64,000 nt of DNA from Dryococelus australis (taxonomy: Eukaryota; Arthropoda; Insecta; Phasmatodea; Phasmatidae), in NCBI GenBank assembly GCA_029891345.1, contig CM056995.1:217624547-217688546 (forward strand), in the 5' to 3' direction. The notes beneath the pieces are model-generated. The model did no database searches and had not been told where the DNA came from. It saw nothing but the letters and a program-made list of their open reading frames with translations. Position numbers and translations under genes: made by a program. Below are positions 11,120 through 22,247 of the stretch, one piece after another (within the stretch, counting starts at the first letter, position 1; every line of letters begins with the position of its first letter).

Positions 11120-13213
11120 TTTTTGTATGGCTTCGATTACTTCCGGAAGTGTATTTTCTGACCTCAAATTATGACTAGCCTCCATATTAGACAACTTATT
11201 AGTCTCAATATCAGACCTCGTAGTAGTGATAACAGACTGGCGGACTAGTGAACAGGTTCTGTCTTCACCAACCCTTAGTGGTTTAACCTCGTATTATAGG
11301 AACTTGCATTATTATTTCTTGTATCCCTCCACCAATTCATACCCTGCAGTGATGGGCTAAACACAGGTACGCGTGGGTTTAACAGCTGTTGATTCTCCAA
11401 ATAACTCTGACTACGCTCTGCAGAGTGATTGTGGTTCACGTTTCCTTGGCTGCTTCGTGTGGGTTCTTGACTGTTCTCATTAGCAGGAGCATTAAAATGC
11501 TCTCTCATACTGTCATGGCAAACATGCTACTTCGGTAACTCACGTCTCTCTGATTGATGTGAGGGTGTTGTTTCCAGGCGAAACCTACCTCTGTCTCTTC
11601 TTTCTCCATCGGAGTGGTAGTCTTCTGATTCTACAGGCGAATTCCGACCACTCCTATAATTTCACCCTGTCATTCCGGTTACTGGAATAATATTTACTGC
11701 CCCTGTGTGATCGTTGTCCCCTAGGTTGGCAATACTGTCCTGGAATTGAGTAGGGTTGGGCGTACCTACATATATACTGGTTTACTCTAGGCTCCTGATT
11801 AGGCCTGAAATGTGGTGGGCGGTATGCAGGATGTGCTTGTTCGGAATACAAAGGTGGTGGTTTATCAGTCTGATTGTTTCTGTCACTATCTCGGCCAAAC
11901 TGCACTTTCTGCAGTTTCTTGATACCGTCAAATTCTAGTATGACCTCTCTGAACGAGTTTAGGTCATGGTCCATCCTTCCAGATCAGTGTGTCTGGAACC
12001 TGTGTGGTAGCTGGTGCAACACCATAGCAATGAACTCCTCATCGCTTATGGGAGGTGTCAGGTGTCAAGACCTGTCATATACTTTGGACAAGTTAGCTTC
12101 TGACGTTTTTCCTTTCCCTGGATAGAAATGTTCTGCATGTAACTGGGCTCGCAAATTTCCTTGAAGTTTTTTATTCCACAACTGCTGTAAGAACTTGGAA
12201 AAAATTTGCGAGGGTGTTTATCATACTCTTGGCTACCTCCCACTAATAGTGTGCGGTATATTTCAATGACAGATTTAAACATCTAAGCATGCCATGATCC
12301 GAGGGTCCGAAAAGGTTAAAATATTCTTCAAATTTTAGTAAATAATTTACAGGGTTCTCTCCCAGCTTGGCTTCAAACTATGGCAGCTGCTCTGCCCATA
12401 ATTTAGACGGATGGTGCATAAGTGTGGAAATATGATTTGACCCTGGTGCAGGATTACTGTTGTGTTCCACCACATTAGACATTAGCAACGAGTCTGCTGT
12501 GCACATGTTACTGTTATCAGGAGTGGGGTTGGCATTTCTTGGAGGCGAGCTATTTAACTGCAGGCTAGCAATTCCACTACTTGGTTTAGTTTTTACACTC
12601 AATTTCCTACTTCCGATACCTGTGTGGTAAATTTTCCTCCCGCTTCATGGCATGCCCTTTTTGGCCTAACTTGTCCTCCAAATGGTGGTTAAATTACTCT
12701 GTCTGTACTGCCATGAGATCATTTACACAACCTGAATCAATGTTAGGCACAGGCTGTTTTTCCAAAATTTGTATTCGTTGCTCTATTTCCCTGATGTGTG
12801 TGGTTTTTTGCACAACATCCTCGCATGTGTTTGCTACCTCTTTATGCATGGAGGAAACTTCTTTTTGCACCTCGTTTATTTTTTGGTCAAAACCTATCGG
12901 TTAACACAGTGATTTGTGCTCTAAGCCCATCCTGACTTTGTTTTATTTGTGCTAGATCATGTTTTGTAGCTTCGGCTTGATTAACTATGCTCTGTTTCAG
13001 GTCTAGTGTAGTAACAGCTTCTTTTTGAAGAAGTAAATCCTGCACCCATGCGGGCATTTTGGTAGGATAAACTACGTGTGTTGTTATGTCTTGGTTAGTA
13101 TTCACTACTGCAGCTTGTTCTTTAGCGTGTGCTGTAGTAGTCGGGGTACTTTGCGCTTCTACTGTCAGCTCCGGTAACTGTGTTGCTTCCTGCACTACTG
13201 TTATTTTTTCCAT
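11120..13213 (-). pseudogene. gag-like region of the minus-strand LTR retrotransposon
   Basis: A chain of minus-strand frames begins with ATG at 13211-13213 (MEKITVVQEATQLPEL) and runs through a Q/K-rich likely coiled-coil segment (VNQAEATKHDLAQIKQSQDG). Further pieces are at 12602-12378, 12282-12058, 11974-11654 and 11508-11275. The 11974-11654 piece is rich in R, Q, P, Y and N, like a basic nucleocapsid, but I see no clean CCHC knuckle. Several frameshifts and stops break it. Position between the upstream LTR and the protease supports gag; sequence alone would not identify it. Confidence 0.5.
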
Positions 13214-13427
13214 AGTGGTGGTGTACTCTAAACGTCGTAATCTACCAGTGTAACCTCCCTTAAGTGGTACCTTTTTCGTGTTTGACTACTCATTCACTCC
13301 AGTGTTTCAACAAAATAATTGCCCAGTTTGCACGGTTACTCATTACTGTTTAATTTGGCTGTACGTAGACACCTGATTAATATTCAAATATAATCATGCC
13401 CACACTTTGGATCGGCAAATTTTTATG

Positions 13428-14907
13428 TGACGCATTGGTAGATTTATGTAAAAATATTTGAATGTAAAAAAAAAAAGTGCTAGGTGTGAGCGGTACTTGG
13501 GATCAGAGTGATGAGTATTTGCAAACGTAGGAGGTTAATCATATGACACCTTTCTTACGAACTTACAGCCTCCAGCGTCTCTACAGTTGTACAACACACT
13601 TACCATTTGCCTAGACTGTAGACAAGAACACAGCTAGAAGACAGATAGTTCAACAAACCACACATGTGTCACTTCAACACTAATTTTGCTAAAGGTCTAC
13701 TGAAAGGATACTCTATTTGGTAAAATTCAAATAAGTGTGTTTATTGCAAATAATCAAACGTAAAATAGCAGAAGAATGATTTCAGATATTAATATATCAA
13801 TGTTGGATTATTTGCAGTCATCAATATCAGTATTCATGGAATTCATATCAAGCTAGTGTGAAGTGGTCATAATCTAAGTGTACTGAATGTAGAACCACCT
13901 TTGTGAAATGGTGGTTCTAGTATTCTTGTTAAATCAGGTATTTCAAGTCTTCAAAATATATTTAAAATGTTTCTTCTTTCCAAAATTCACTCAAATAAAT
14001 GCTCATAACTTGCAGGAGCGTAAATCTTTATCAATCTGGGATTGTAGGTGTCAGTAAAATAATTAAGTCTTAGGCGTCAAACAAACAAGATGACGTGGGT
14101 GTGTGGACGTAGCAAAAAATAATTGTCCGCCATCATAACACAAAGTTCATGCTCAAAGTATTTCTCAATAAAAATTCTTAACTCACAAATTATGTTGCAG
14201 GTCCCTTTGAGAATAGTAGTAGAAAACTCTGGAGCTCTTCTAGGCAGCTTACTGTAATTCTTCTCTAGTTTAGGCTCACGGGCCATGGTACAACAATATG
14301 TCAAAATCTTTTAGTATCAAACGTGGGATACACGGGAGACTGATTTGAATTTACAATTAATGGGATAAATATCTTGTGCAGTCCCGCTTCTGCTCTTGAT
14401 GCGACAGTCCCGAATATTCTTCTACATGGTCTGACAATAATAACCACAGCACTCACGGACTTTCCCTAGAAATATTAAAATAAAGCCCTACGAGGACGTA
14501 ACACGAGTTACACCTCGCCTAGCACTACAAATAAGACACCACTTAGCTGTAATACAAGAAACAGGCTTTGAAAGTGATGCCAAGAACCGACCAATCACAA
14601 GGTGGCTACTTCATCTCAAATCAACAAACTCATGTTGCCCCTGGCAACAGCCCACTGCCTTCCAGATACGTGACCGCATAAAAATAAATAAATAAAATTG
14701 AAATAGAAACAGTTGCAATAAGTCAGCACACTTATTAAATTTGATAACAAAGAAAAATAATTATGGCCACAAACAATATGCAAACACATCAAACAATTAT
14801 ACAACATAATTAATTAAATTTCCATATATCCATCAAAATGACATTAGCATTTCAATTAGGCAATCTGTAAAATGCATTATTAGTGAGGTATTTTACCAGG
14901 CATTACA
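13428..14907 (-). repeat. Long terminal repeat, copy B (5' LTR of the minus-strand element)
   Basis: Partner of 3937-5381. On the minus strand it is followed by about 214 bases of leader and then the gag start at 13213, as expected for a 5' LTR. Just inside it, the minus strand reads TTTGCCGATCCAAAGTGTGG, a possible degraded primer-binding site, but I cannot assign a primer tRNA. Promoter elements were not resolved. Confidence 0.7.
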
Positions 14908-16685
14908 TTACAAAGGCAGTTTTTTGACAGACAGAACTATCACTTTATAATGGTGTACAATAAATAACATCATTTGCAGTGCCTGCGATCAGCTGCTTCA
15001 TAACATGTTTGCGTATGTGTTTGTGTTGGCAACACTTGCTGAAAATAGTGCGTACAAAAGAAATGATCAAATTTAAGATTCCTGTCAAAAGTTGGCAACA
15101 GTATAGCATTTCCAGTAACATAATCGGTTTTTAAATGTTTTGGTGTTACTACTTTGTACTTTCAACAGTTTAAACTCTGGTGAATTTTTAATAAAGAGAC
15201 AGTGCTCCGGCTCGCCTCACCTCGTTTTTAACAACACAAAACTCCACACATGACAGACTTAGTGGCCGAACTTAAGCTTTGCCATCTTTGTAAGCGTGTT
15301 GCAGAGACAGTCAGCCCTCATTTTTATGTATCACAGAGAATAACACAGGTTTAGGTACCAAATATTTTCTTCAGTCAGAATATAAACTAGGGGTTTGCGA
15401 ATAGTGGATTTTGATGTTCGAATATTTTTGAATTGAATAGTAAACTTTAATAACGTGCAAATAGTTTCGAAGTTGAATAGCTACCAGTAAACCTTTCAGT
15501 AGATATATTTTGGTTGTCAGAAAATATCTCTAAAGTTCTTTGCAATACAAATAAGAAATAATTACTTTCTCAGGAAAGGAATTTATTTCCTTGGTGTTGC
15601 AATTTTACTTTCAGTGATCCTACTGTTTTATTTACAGTATTCATAATTGTTTGTGTAGTGGGTGAAGCCATAAGTTTAAATAGGCATCTCTTCTTGGTTG
15701 GATTGGTAGTAGATTCTGTAAACAGTGAGGTTTGGTGCATGCATTGCAGTATTATTTGCTAAACACAATGCAAACTGTCTGTGTGTGTTTGCAATTTCTT
15801 GCTACTGTGGTCATGATTTGGTAAGAGAATTTGTTTACGGTAAGTTAAATGATAGATGAAACTCTCTGCAAACGCAAACGTTTCTTTGTCAACACTTGGG
15901 ATCAGCTTGTGATAATACTAGCGCTGTTAATTCATGTTCCAGCTAAGCTATGATGTGACGCCGTGTTGGTATTGTTCATGTCCACCATGCCGCTGTCTCA
16001 TTCTCTTATCAATGTAGTAAAATTGTATACTTTTGAATGTGTTTGCAGGACTAAAACACTAATTTCCCCGGAATAACCAAAAAAAGTGTATGTGTGTGCT
16101 ATATGGGACCATGTGGTATGTGAATATGGTAGTAGTACACAACTGCTGTAACATAATGATTAGCCTACGTGCCTATTTATTGGGCTGCAAACAATAAAGA
16201 ATAAATATGGCCTCTTTCTGTAAGTGCTACAGTGAAAATTAATGTATTGATGCGTGAAGTCTTTCTACTTATATTTAAATTGACTTCTACTCATCATTGC
16301 GAACCACTCAGCGTACACCCAATGGAGTTTGATTGGCAGTACAATACCTGACCTCAAGAACTTGTACTGTTTGCCACGGTAAAATATACACACTCTTTTA
16401 AGACAAACACATTTTTTCCACGCGGATGCGGGACCCGCCATAAACAATGTTTACCTTGATGATGGATTCCCTAGATTGCCTAGTCATCCTGTTGGAAAAT
16501 GGTATAAATTATTTTAAGGGTTTACTTCCAATTCTTTCTAAAATTGGCGATCCTCATTTTACACCTATGTATTTTAAACATCCTTCTAACAAAGTAAATC
16601 AAAATTCAACAATCTCATTTCTGTAATCACAGCACCAGGCAAGTCACAAAGCATCAGTTGAAACAGGGCAGCAACTGTGCAACTA
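14908..16685. other. Gene-free interval; possible single hAT-like end at 15390
   Basis: TAGGGGTTTGCGAATAGTGG at about 15390-15409, followed by repeated GAATA motifs, looks like one end of a hAT element, but no matching opposite end was found. A small minus-strand frame at 16265-16447 has no recognised similarity. Nothing else can be supported. Confidence 0.4.
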
Positions 16686-17298
16686 CAGTCGACTCACAAT
16701 CTATCGTTATTCAGGGGACTGCCAAAAAATGTCTATACATGCGGGATTTCCATAGATGCAATTTCTGACATGTAAATCAATAAAATTCAACTTCTAACCT
16801 TATAAAACTATGTTGAGTATAGTAAGAGCTGTACATTATCTGTGAATACAGTTTAGCTAATAAACACAATAAAAATGTGAATTTTAGAAAAAAATATCAT
16901 TGTAAATAATGAATTTAAAAATATTTCACCTACACTCGTTTAAATAAAAAAAAAGTCTCAAAATACAGTATACAATTTATTGTAATGTGACTTAAAAATG
17001 CAAGCTGACCGAAAACTTTCAAATCCTCTAAAAATGAAAATAATATGACACAGAATGCAAGTCAAATTTTGAATGTGCTGTGCACACTCGTTCGGCTAAG
17101 AGCACATGGAGAAGTTATTGAAAGGACAGTGAGTACATGGAGGGACCCGAAATATACTTGATTGATGATCTTTGCGATAAACGATACAAGCTGTTTATGT
17201 TAAAATTATTTACATAGTGATTTTGCAGGAACCACAAAAAATTATTGGTGAATGCGGTTTATTGATACATGCAATAATGATGCATTGAGAGTAGACTG
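16686..17298. mobile_element. pogo/Tigger-like MITE with TA target duplication
   Basis: The left end CAGTCGACTCACAATCTATC starts at 16686 and the reverse complement of the right end reads CAGTCTACTCTCAATGCATC, ending at 17298. TA flanks both sides (16684-16685 and 17299-17300). The 613-bp body has no transposase. Inner sequence such as GGGGACTGCC and GCGGGATTTCC close to the left end is in the style of Tigger termini. Bases 16915-17075 are clearly related to 42617-42785 in the same orientation, so at least one more diverged copy exists in the window. Confidence 0.7.
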
Positions 17299-20200
17299 TA
17301 CATATCGAGTGAAGTTACAAATTTGTTGTGTAATTTGAGTTTGCTATATATTAAAATTGAAATTATATTTCTAACCATCTCGTATTTACTAACTGAGAAG
17401 AGGTATTTTGGTCATTCCTAGGTATATATTTTTTAAACATGAATACATTTCCATTATACTTTTGGTATTGGCAAAATGACTGCGACACGAGAAAACAGTG
17501 GCTTAACATGGCCAACGTACAGAACAGAATGGAAACTTGTTTGGTGAATTATTGTGTATATCTTCATCAAATACGAGAAAGTTCTGCGATACCTGCAAGC
17601 AATCCATGTTCTGAGTCGAAAGGGAGTGTGCATTGGGCACCTAATGTCATCTTTCTGGTACAAACCCACACCAGTGGAAAGGCCGCTTAAGGCCATGATC
17701 TTTTATTTAGCAGAGCCTAGGAAATTAATTTTTTCTGCAGAAATATGATACTTAAACGAAAATGTTTTCGGGTGATTTTGTAAATGAAAGTCCGCACTTT
17801 ATAATTATGTTAGCATTATGTTTCTGTAGTCAATATCCAATTTAAAAAATTAATATTAATTTTTTAAAACAAATTTTTTTACACATGCTGTAACTATGTA
17901 ATTCGGATTTTGCACATTACGTAAGTAACGTGTTCCGAATAAAATGGCCAGTAGAAATTTGAAACGTGACAAAAGAATTTACAGTTTTTAACGTTATTCT
18001 TTTTGAAGCGTGATATATAACTGCCATATTTTTGCACGAGCACAAACACAGTCCGTACATGTAGTTGAATGTTTCGCCTGTAGGTGTTATGCCCGAAATC
18101 CCATTATGACTTCTGAATGTGGGCACAAGATGCCATTAACTGTCGCGGCATATTTCTGGCGGGAATTCACAAATTTTTGTATGGCTAAAGTTGGAGTCAC
18201 AGTAACCCGATGAACACAATACGACAGACCGCCACGACGTCAGAGCCTGATGGAATTTCACATATGTTGTTCAGTGTTCACAATACCACAATGAAATCTG
18301 TCCGACACGTGTGTTGTTGGAAAATTCTAAAACTTCAAGTTAATATAATAATATCAAATATTTATTTTTTAAAACTCATGATAAAGTGAATAATTATTTG
18401 GCTTTTGACAATATTTGACGAGTCAGACATGACAGAAAGTAGAAATAGAACATACTATTTTCAGACTGTCGTCACAGTGACCTTGCTTTTCATTGGCTGC
18501 TACTCAAATTTCGTCGCATCAAGGATGTCGCCGGATTTATCTGGCCATTGTGACTTCAGCTTAACTAGTAATCAAACATTAAGAGACAATGCTGTGACAA
18601 ATGAACATGATCAAAAGAAAAATAATATCTCAGAAAACTTATGTATTCTTTTCAAACATTTTATTTAAAAATAGGCGTACGTAGTTGTGCCAAGAAAAAT
18701 TTCATTCACAATGTAATTGAATCTTACATCATTTCATTTTACGTAGTCATAACAAACACATGCCAGTTTGGTGGACATGTGTTCGAAGATCCATTCCAAG
18801 AGAATTGACTGTCCATCATTGTGAGTGTTAAATGAAAATTTATTACCCGTCATTTTAAAAGCCTCCCAGCATTTAGTCCTCAATCAAAATAAAACTTGTG
18901 ATGGTGCATAGACAATTTAAAAAAATTGACAGTTGTATAATATTATTTGGCAAAAAAGGAACAAAAAATGGAGGCGCTTTTAAAGTAAGTAAAAAAGGTT
19001 TTATAAATTTGAAGTAAATTGTTTCCTGGATTTTGCCAGAATGCTTTGCGGATCACTGAGGCCCGTTCTACAATGACAGGGATGCGGAAACATGACAGTC
19101 TGAGCTCAAACTGAAATGCGAAGAAGCCTATACCAAGACGGAACACGGAACATACATGCGGACACGTAAGAGAGGTGGTTATCTCTAAACTTTAAGTTGT
19201 CTGTGAATTCATGAAGCAAATGATATAAAGACTAAGCGGGTTTGACGATAATTGTTCTGGTGATCATTGCAGATCACAAGAAAAAGTTCTTGAACGCATC
19301 TTTTGCTAATAAATACTTGTGAGTGGCTTGCCAGTATTAGTAATGAAGTAGTAAATGTTATAGAATATAAAAAAGGTTTTTTTAATATAACATCTGTTTT
19401 AATAACTTACGATTGAGAAGTGCCCCCCCCCCCCCCCCCCCATCAATCTAACGGAATATTGCAATAAGAAAAACTCAAGACTCATTCCGATTTATCAGCT
19501 TGTACCATTTACGTGTCAGTTTTCTTACGTATAAATGTAACCAGCTTGAGCCGGACCGGGTGGGAATCAAATGTAAGGCCTCTAATTTCTAAATATTTAA
19601 TCACTGTATTTTCTGCAAAAATTACCTAAGTTATTCTGAAACAAGTAATACTATACTTGTAGAATATAATTTAGTATTGGGCCAAGCTGTACATGATAAA
19701 TTATTAAAATAAGTATGTACATATTAACTAAAAAGAATATTAATATGTTCGAAAATGCCTTCATATATTTCTCGTCATCTAACCATAATGATTACAGTTT
19801 ATCCAATCCAGGTCTTACAGTTTGTCCAATCCAGGTCGTAACTAAGGCATTAGCAATATTCCCAAATTGATTTCATTCATAAGATAAAATAAGTTAGCAC
19901 ACTTAATAGAATTAAAACTGTATGGCTTCTTTGCTGCATCATTCGACCATAAGAGCCACCAACTTAAATTTGCGTAATAGTAGCCAACTTGTTGAATTTT
20001 TTTGGAGATGTACTCAAAATTTAGAAAAGTCGCAAGTTTGAAAATCCGCAACCACCATTATAGCAATTATCAAATTCCGGCATAGTGAAAAAATGTACCA
20101 AGCATGATGGCATTTTTTGAAAGGATTCAATAAAATGTTTAACCATTTTCCCCGCTCACAAACGTACATACACATGCACACAGAGGAAGGCGAGCTCATT

Positions 20201-20550
20201 AGTCTAGTCTTCTGTTTGAATTTGTGTAATTATGTAATTTTTTTATAATATTTGTATTGGTTTAAATTTAAATTGAACCCAACAAAGGACAGTAAAGTAA
20301 TTTTAGAATGGAGACGTATATGCAATTTCTCAAATGCACATCATTTGGAATCAATCCCGGCTCACATATGCTTCGATCGGAGCAAACTTTCAAACAGACA
20401 GGGTAGAATGGTGAAGACAGATTATATGCGCCGAAACAGTCTTTTCGTTTCAGTCATGGAGTTCAGTTGTGAAGATGCAATATATTTACTAGATGCTACT
20501 GAAAATGTTATCTTAAATAGGCGTCAATGTGCAGTAGAACATCTCTATCA
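17299..20550. other. Gene-free interval
   Basis: No exon, RNA gene or transposon protein recognised. Overlapping frames on opposite strands at 17439-17748 and 18405-18668 lack family motifs. A run of 19 C lies at 19423-19441. Confidence 0.5.
19423..19441. repeat. Poly(C) run, 19 bases
   Basis: Uninterrupted C run in otherwise AT-rich DNA, one of several such runs in this window. Confidence 0.9.
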
Positions 20551-20559
20551 CGACCCGTC

Positions 20560-22247
20560 ATGGTTCCCAAGATTAGGGTCGAAATAGAGGGGGGCCGTAA
20601 TAAAAAATTTGGACAATTTTGGGCCGATTTTGACCCATCCCTAACCCCTATGCCCCCAAACTTGCCATTTTTGGCATGGAGTATGTTCAATCGTCTCTAG
20701 CCTTTTAAATGAAATATAAATATGAATATTTTAATAGCCGAACGTATCTGATTAATTTGATACCCAAGAAAGGCATATTGGACCACCCCTTGTCGTAAAA
20801 AAGAAGGCCACTGAAAGTGTGTGAAAAGATTATACTCTTTATTTTTAAAATATAAAATTATTAAAGATCTATTATGCAGGTCTCGTGTATCATACATTGC
20901 TATGAGGCATGTAGTGATCAAAAAATTTAGGTGGCGTTGTGCAGTATGTTTGTGCGCACCCTGCTCTCGCTTTGGTCTGGCCGTGTATGTTGCTGGGTGA
21001 GCGCCTAGATCCTCTGCAGCATGGCTGGGCGCAGGCGTGGCGGTTTACTGCTGAAGCTCAGCCCTAGATCCTCAGGCTGGGCAGCTGGCCGCCGCCATTG
21101 CCGTCGTTACAGGGCCGGTTCACTTCGTAACAGCGGCCTGGCATTGGAAAAACATGCTGATAGATGCGATTCACGTCAATGTGTTGAATTTATACGAAAT
21201 GTAGATGGCGTGTTGGCCTCTGCACTGGCACGATGAGGCGTGGCAATGTTTACGAGAATATGAATATTTAGTGTGGTCTACTTGAATTATTAACTATCCC
21301 GAATTTTTCATCAAAAACTTTTGACGTTGCCTTTACACACACATGGTCTCACTCGCCATAATATGGTACCGGTAACATAAGAACACATTTAATTTGCATA
21401 CACTTATCTTTATTCACTTTAACACATTATATTGACTTCACAAGAAAAAAAAATTGCGTGGACGCATACGAACTTGAAAAAAGGTTATTGAATTAAATTT
21501 GAAGTTAATACACTGATTAAGAGACTAGTCTGTGTAATGTGCCTCTGTTTTTACAGCAAAAGAAGAGGAATTAAGGAAGCGAAAAAAGACAGGTATGTTA
21601 AGGCAGAGGCATGTGACTAGGACAAAGAAGCCTTACTGATGAGGCCTGCGACCACCTCTCCCCTCCATGCTTCCATGGACAATACACCAGTGTCCCCTTC
21701 TGGCATTAAGTAATTTATTGCTTCACGCTGCTTGGGACAACCAATGTCAAAGTCTATGATGCTAAAGGCCATTCATGGTAAAGTGAGCACTTTTGAAAGC
21801 CCTCATTTGGAACAGTAGTCGATAAGTATGCTTTACTTTAGCCTTAGACATTAACTTCCGAGTGCGGTGGAATATACACACTGTGTTTATTACTTATGTG
21901 GGAATATTTATTAAAAAATATGTTTAAAGGATAAAAAATGGCTGAAAGGAAAAAGTAACCAGGCCATCAAAAGTTCTCACTTTACCATGAACAGCCTATA
22001 GCTTGAGAAATGTGCAACCACTAACATCAGTAACGGCTACTTTTCCATAGACTGAAAACTGTAGATAATAGAAACTAGTACCGCCATTGGTGAAAACGTC
22101 TACAAAACAAATCCGTACATAACTGAAACCGCTGTTGGCGAGGGATTACTGTATCCATTTTTAGATGTGACTCAAATTTTTTACTTTTTCGACACAAACT
22201 TTTCATGGTTCCTTGGGATTAGGTCGTAATAGAGGGGTTTTACTGTA
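20560..22247. repeat. Interval bounded by a direct pair of Tigger-type terminal sequences
   Basis: At about 20560-20600 the DNA reads ATGGTTCCCAAGATTAGG..TCG.AATAGAGGGG. At about 22205-22247 it reads TGGTTCCTTGGGATTAGG.TCGTAATAGAGGGG and ends in GTTTTACTGTA, the usual right end of a pogo/Tigger element. The two copies have the same orientation, so they look like the ends of two separate insertions rather than the two ends of one. A plus-strand frame at 20252-20587 precedes the first copy and shows no domain. Confidence 0.4.
20930..21330 (-). repeat. GC-rich dispersed repeat, inverted copy of 40700-40960
   Basis: CCGGTTCACTTCGTAACAGC at about 21116-21135 and neighbouring blocks (GGGTGAGCGCC.AGATCCTCT, GGGCAGCTG, GGCATTGG) match the reverse complement of 40700-40960 in the same order. 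On the 40-kb side the block sits inside an element with CGTATTTACTGG termini. The frame at 21021-21236 is a translation of this repeat and not a gene. Confidence 0.6.

Larger units (their letters stand above)
3937..14907 (-). mobile_element. Internally deleted LTR retrotransposon, minus strand
   Basis: Two direct repeats of about 1.45 kb bound the region (3937-5381 and 13428-14907). Both start with TG and end with CATTACA on the plus strand. On the minus strand the order inside the upstream LTR (13428-14907) is leader, gag (13213 down to about 11100), retropepsin (LLDSGAEISCVSE, about 10925-10985), then directly the C-terminal tail of integrase (10712-10338). RT, RNase H and the integrase core are absent, so an internal deletion near 10800-10850 is inferred. 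About 5 kb of unrelated DNA, including a nested hAT element, separates the pol end from the lower LTR. The LTRs differ at roughly one base in ten by eye, so the insertion is old. Matching target duplications were not found. Ty3/gypsy-like is likely but not proven. Confidence 0.65.

Noticed and set aside
20252..20587. 111-codon plus-strand frame as a possible gene
   Set aside because: No recognisable motif, no splice or promoter support, and it runs into a Tigger-type terminal sequence.
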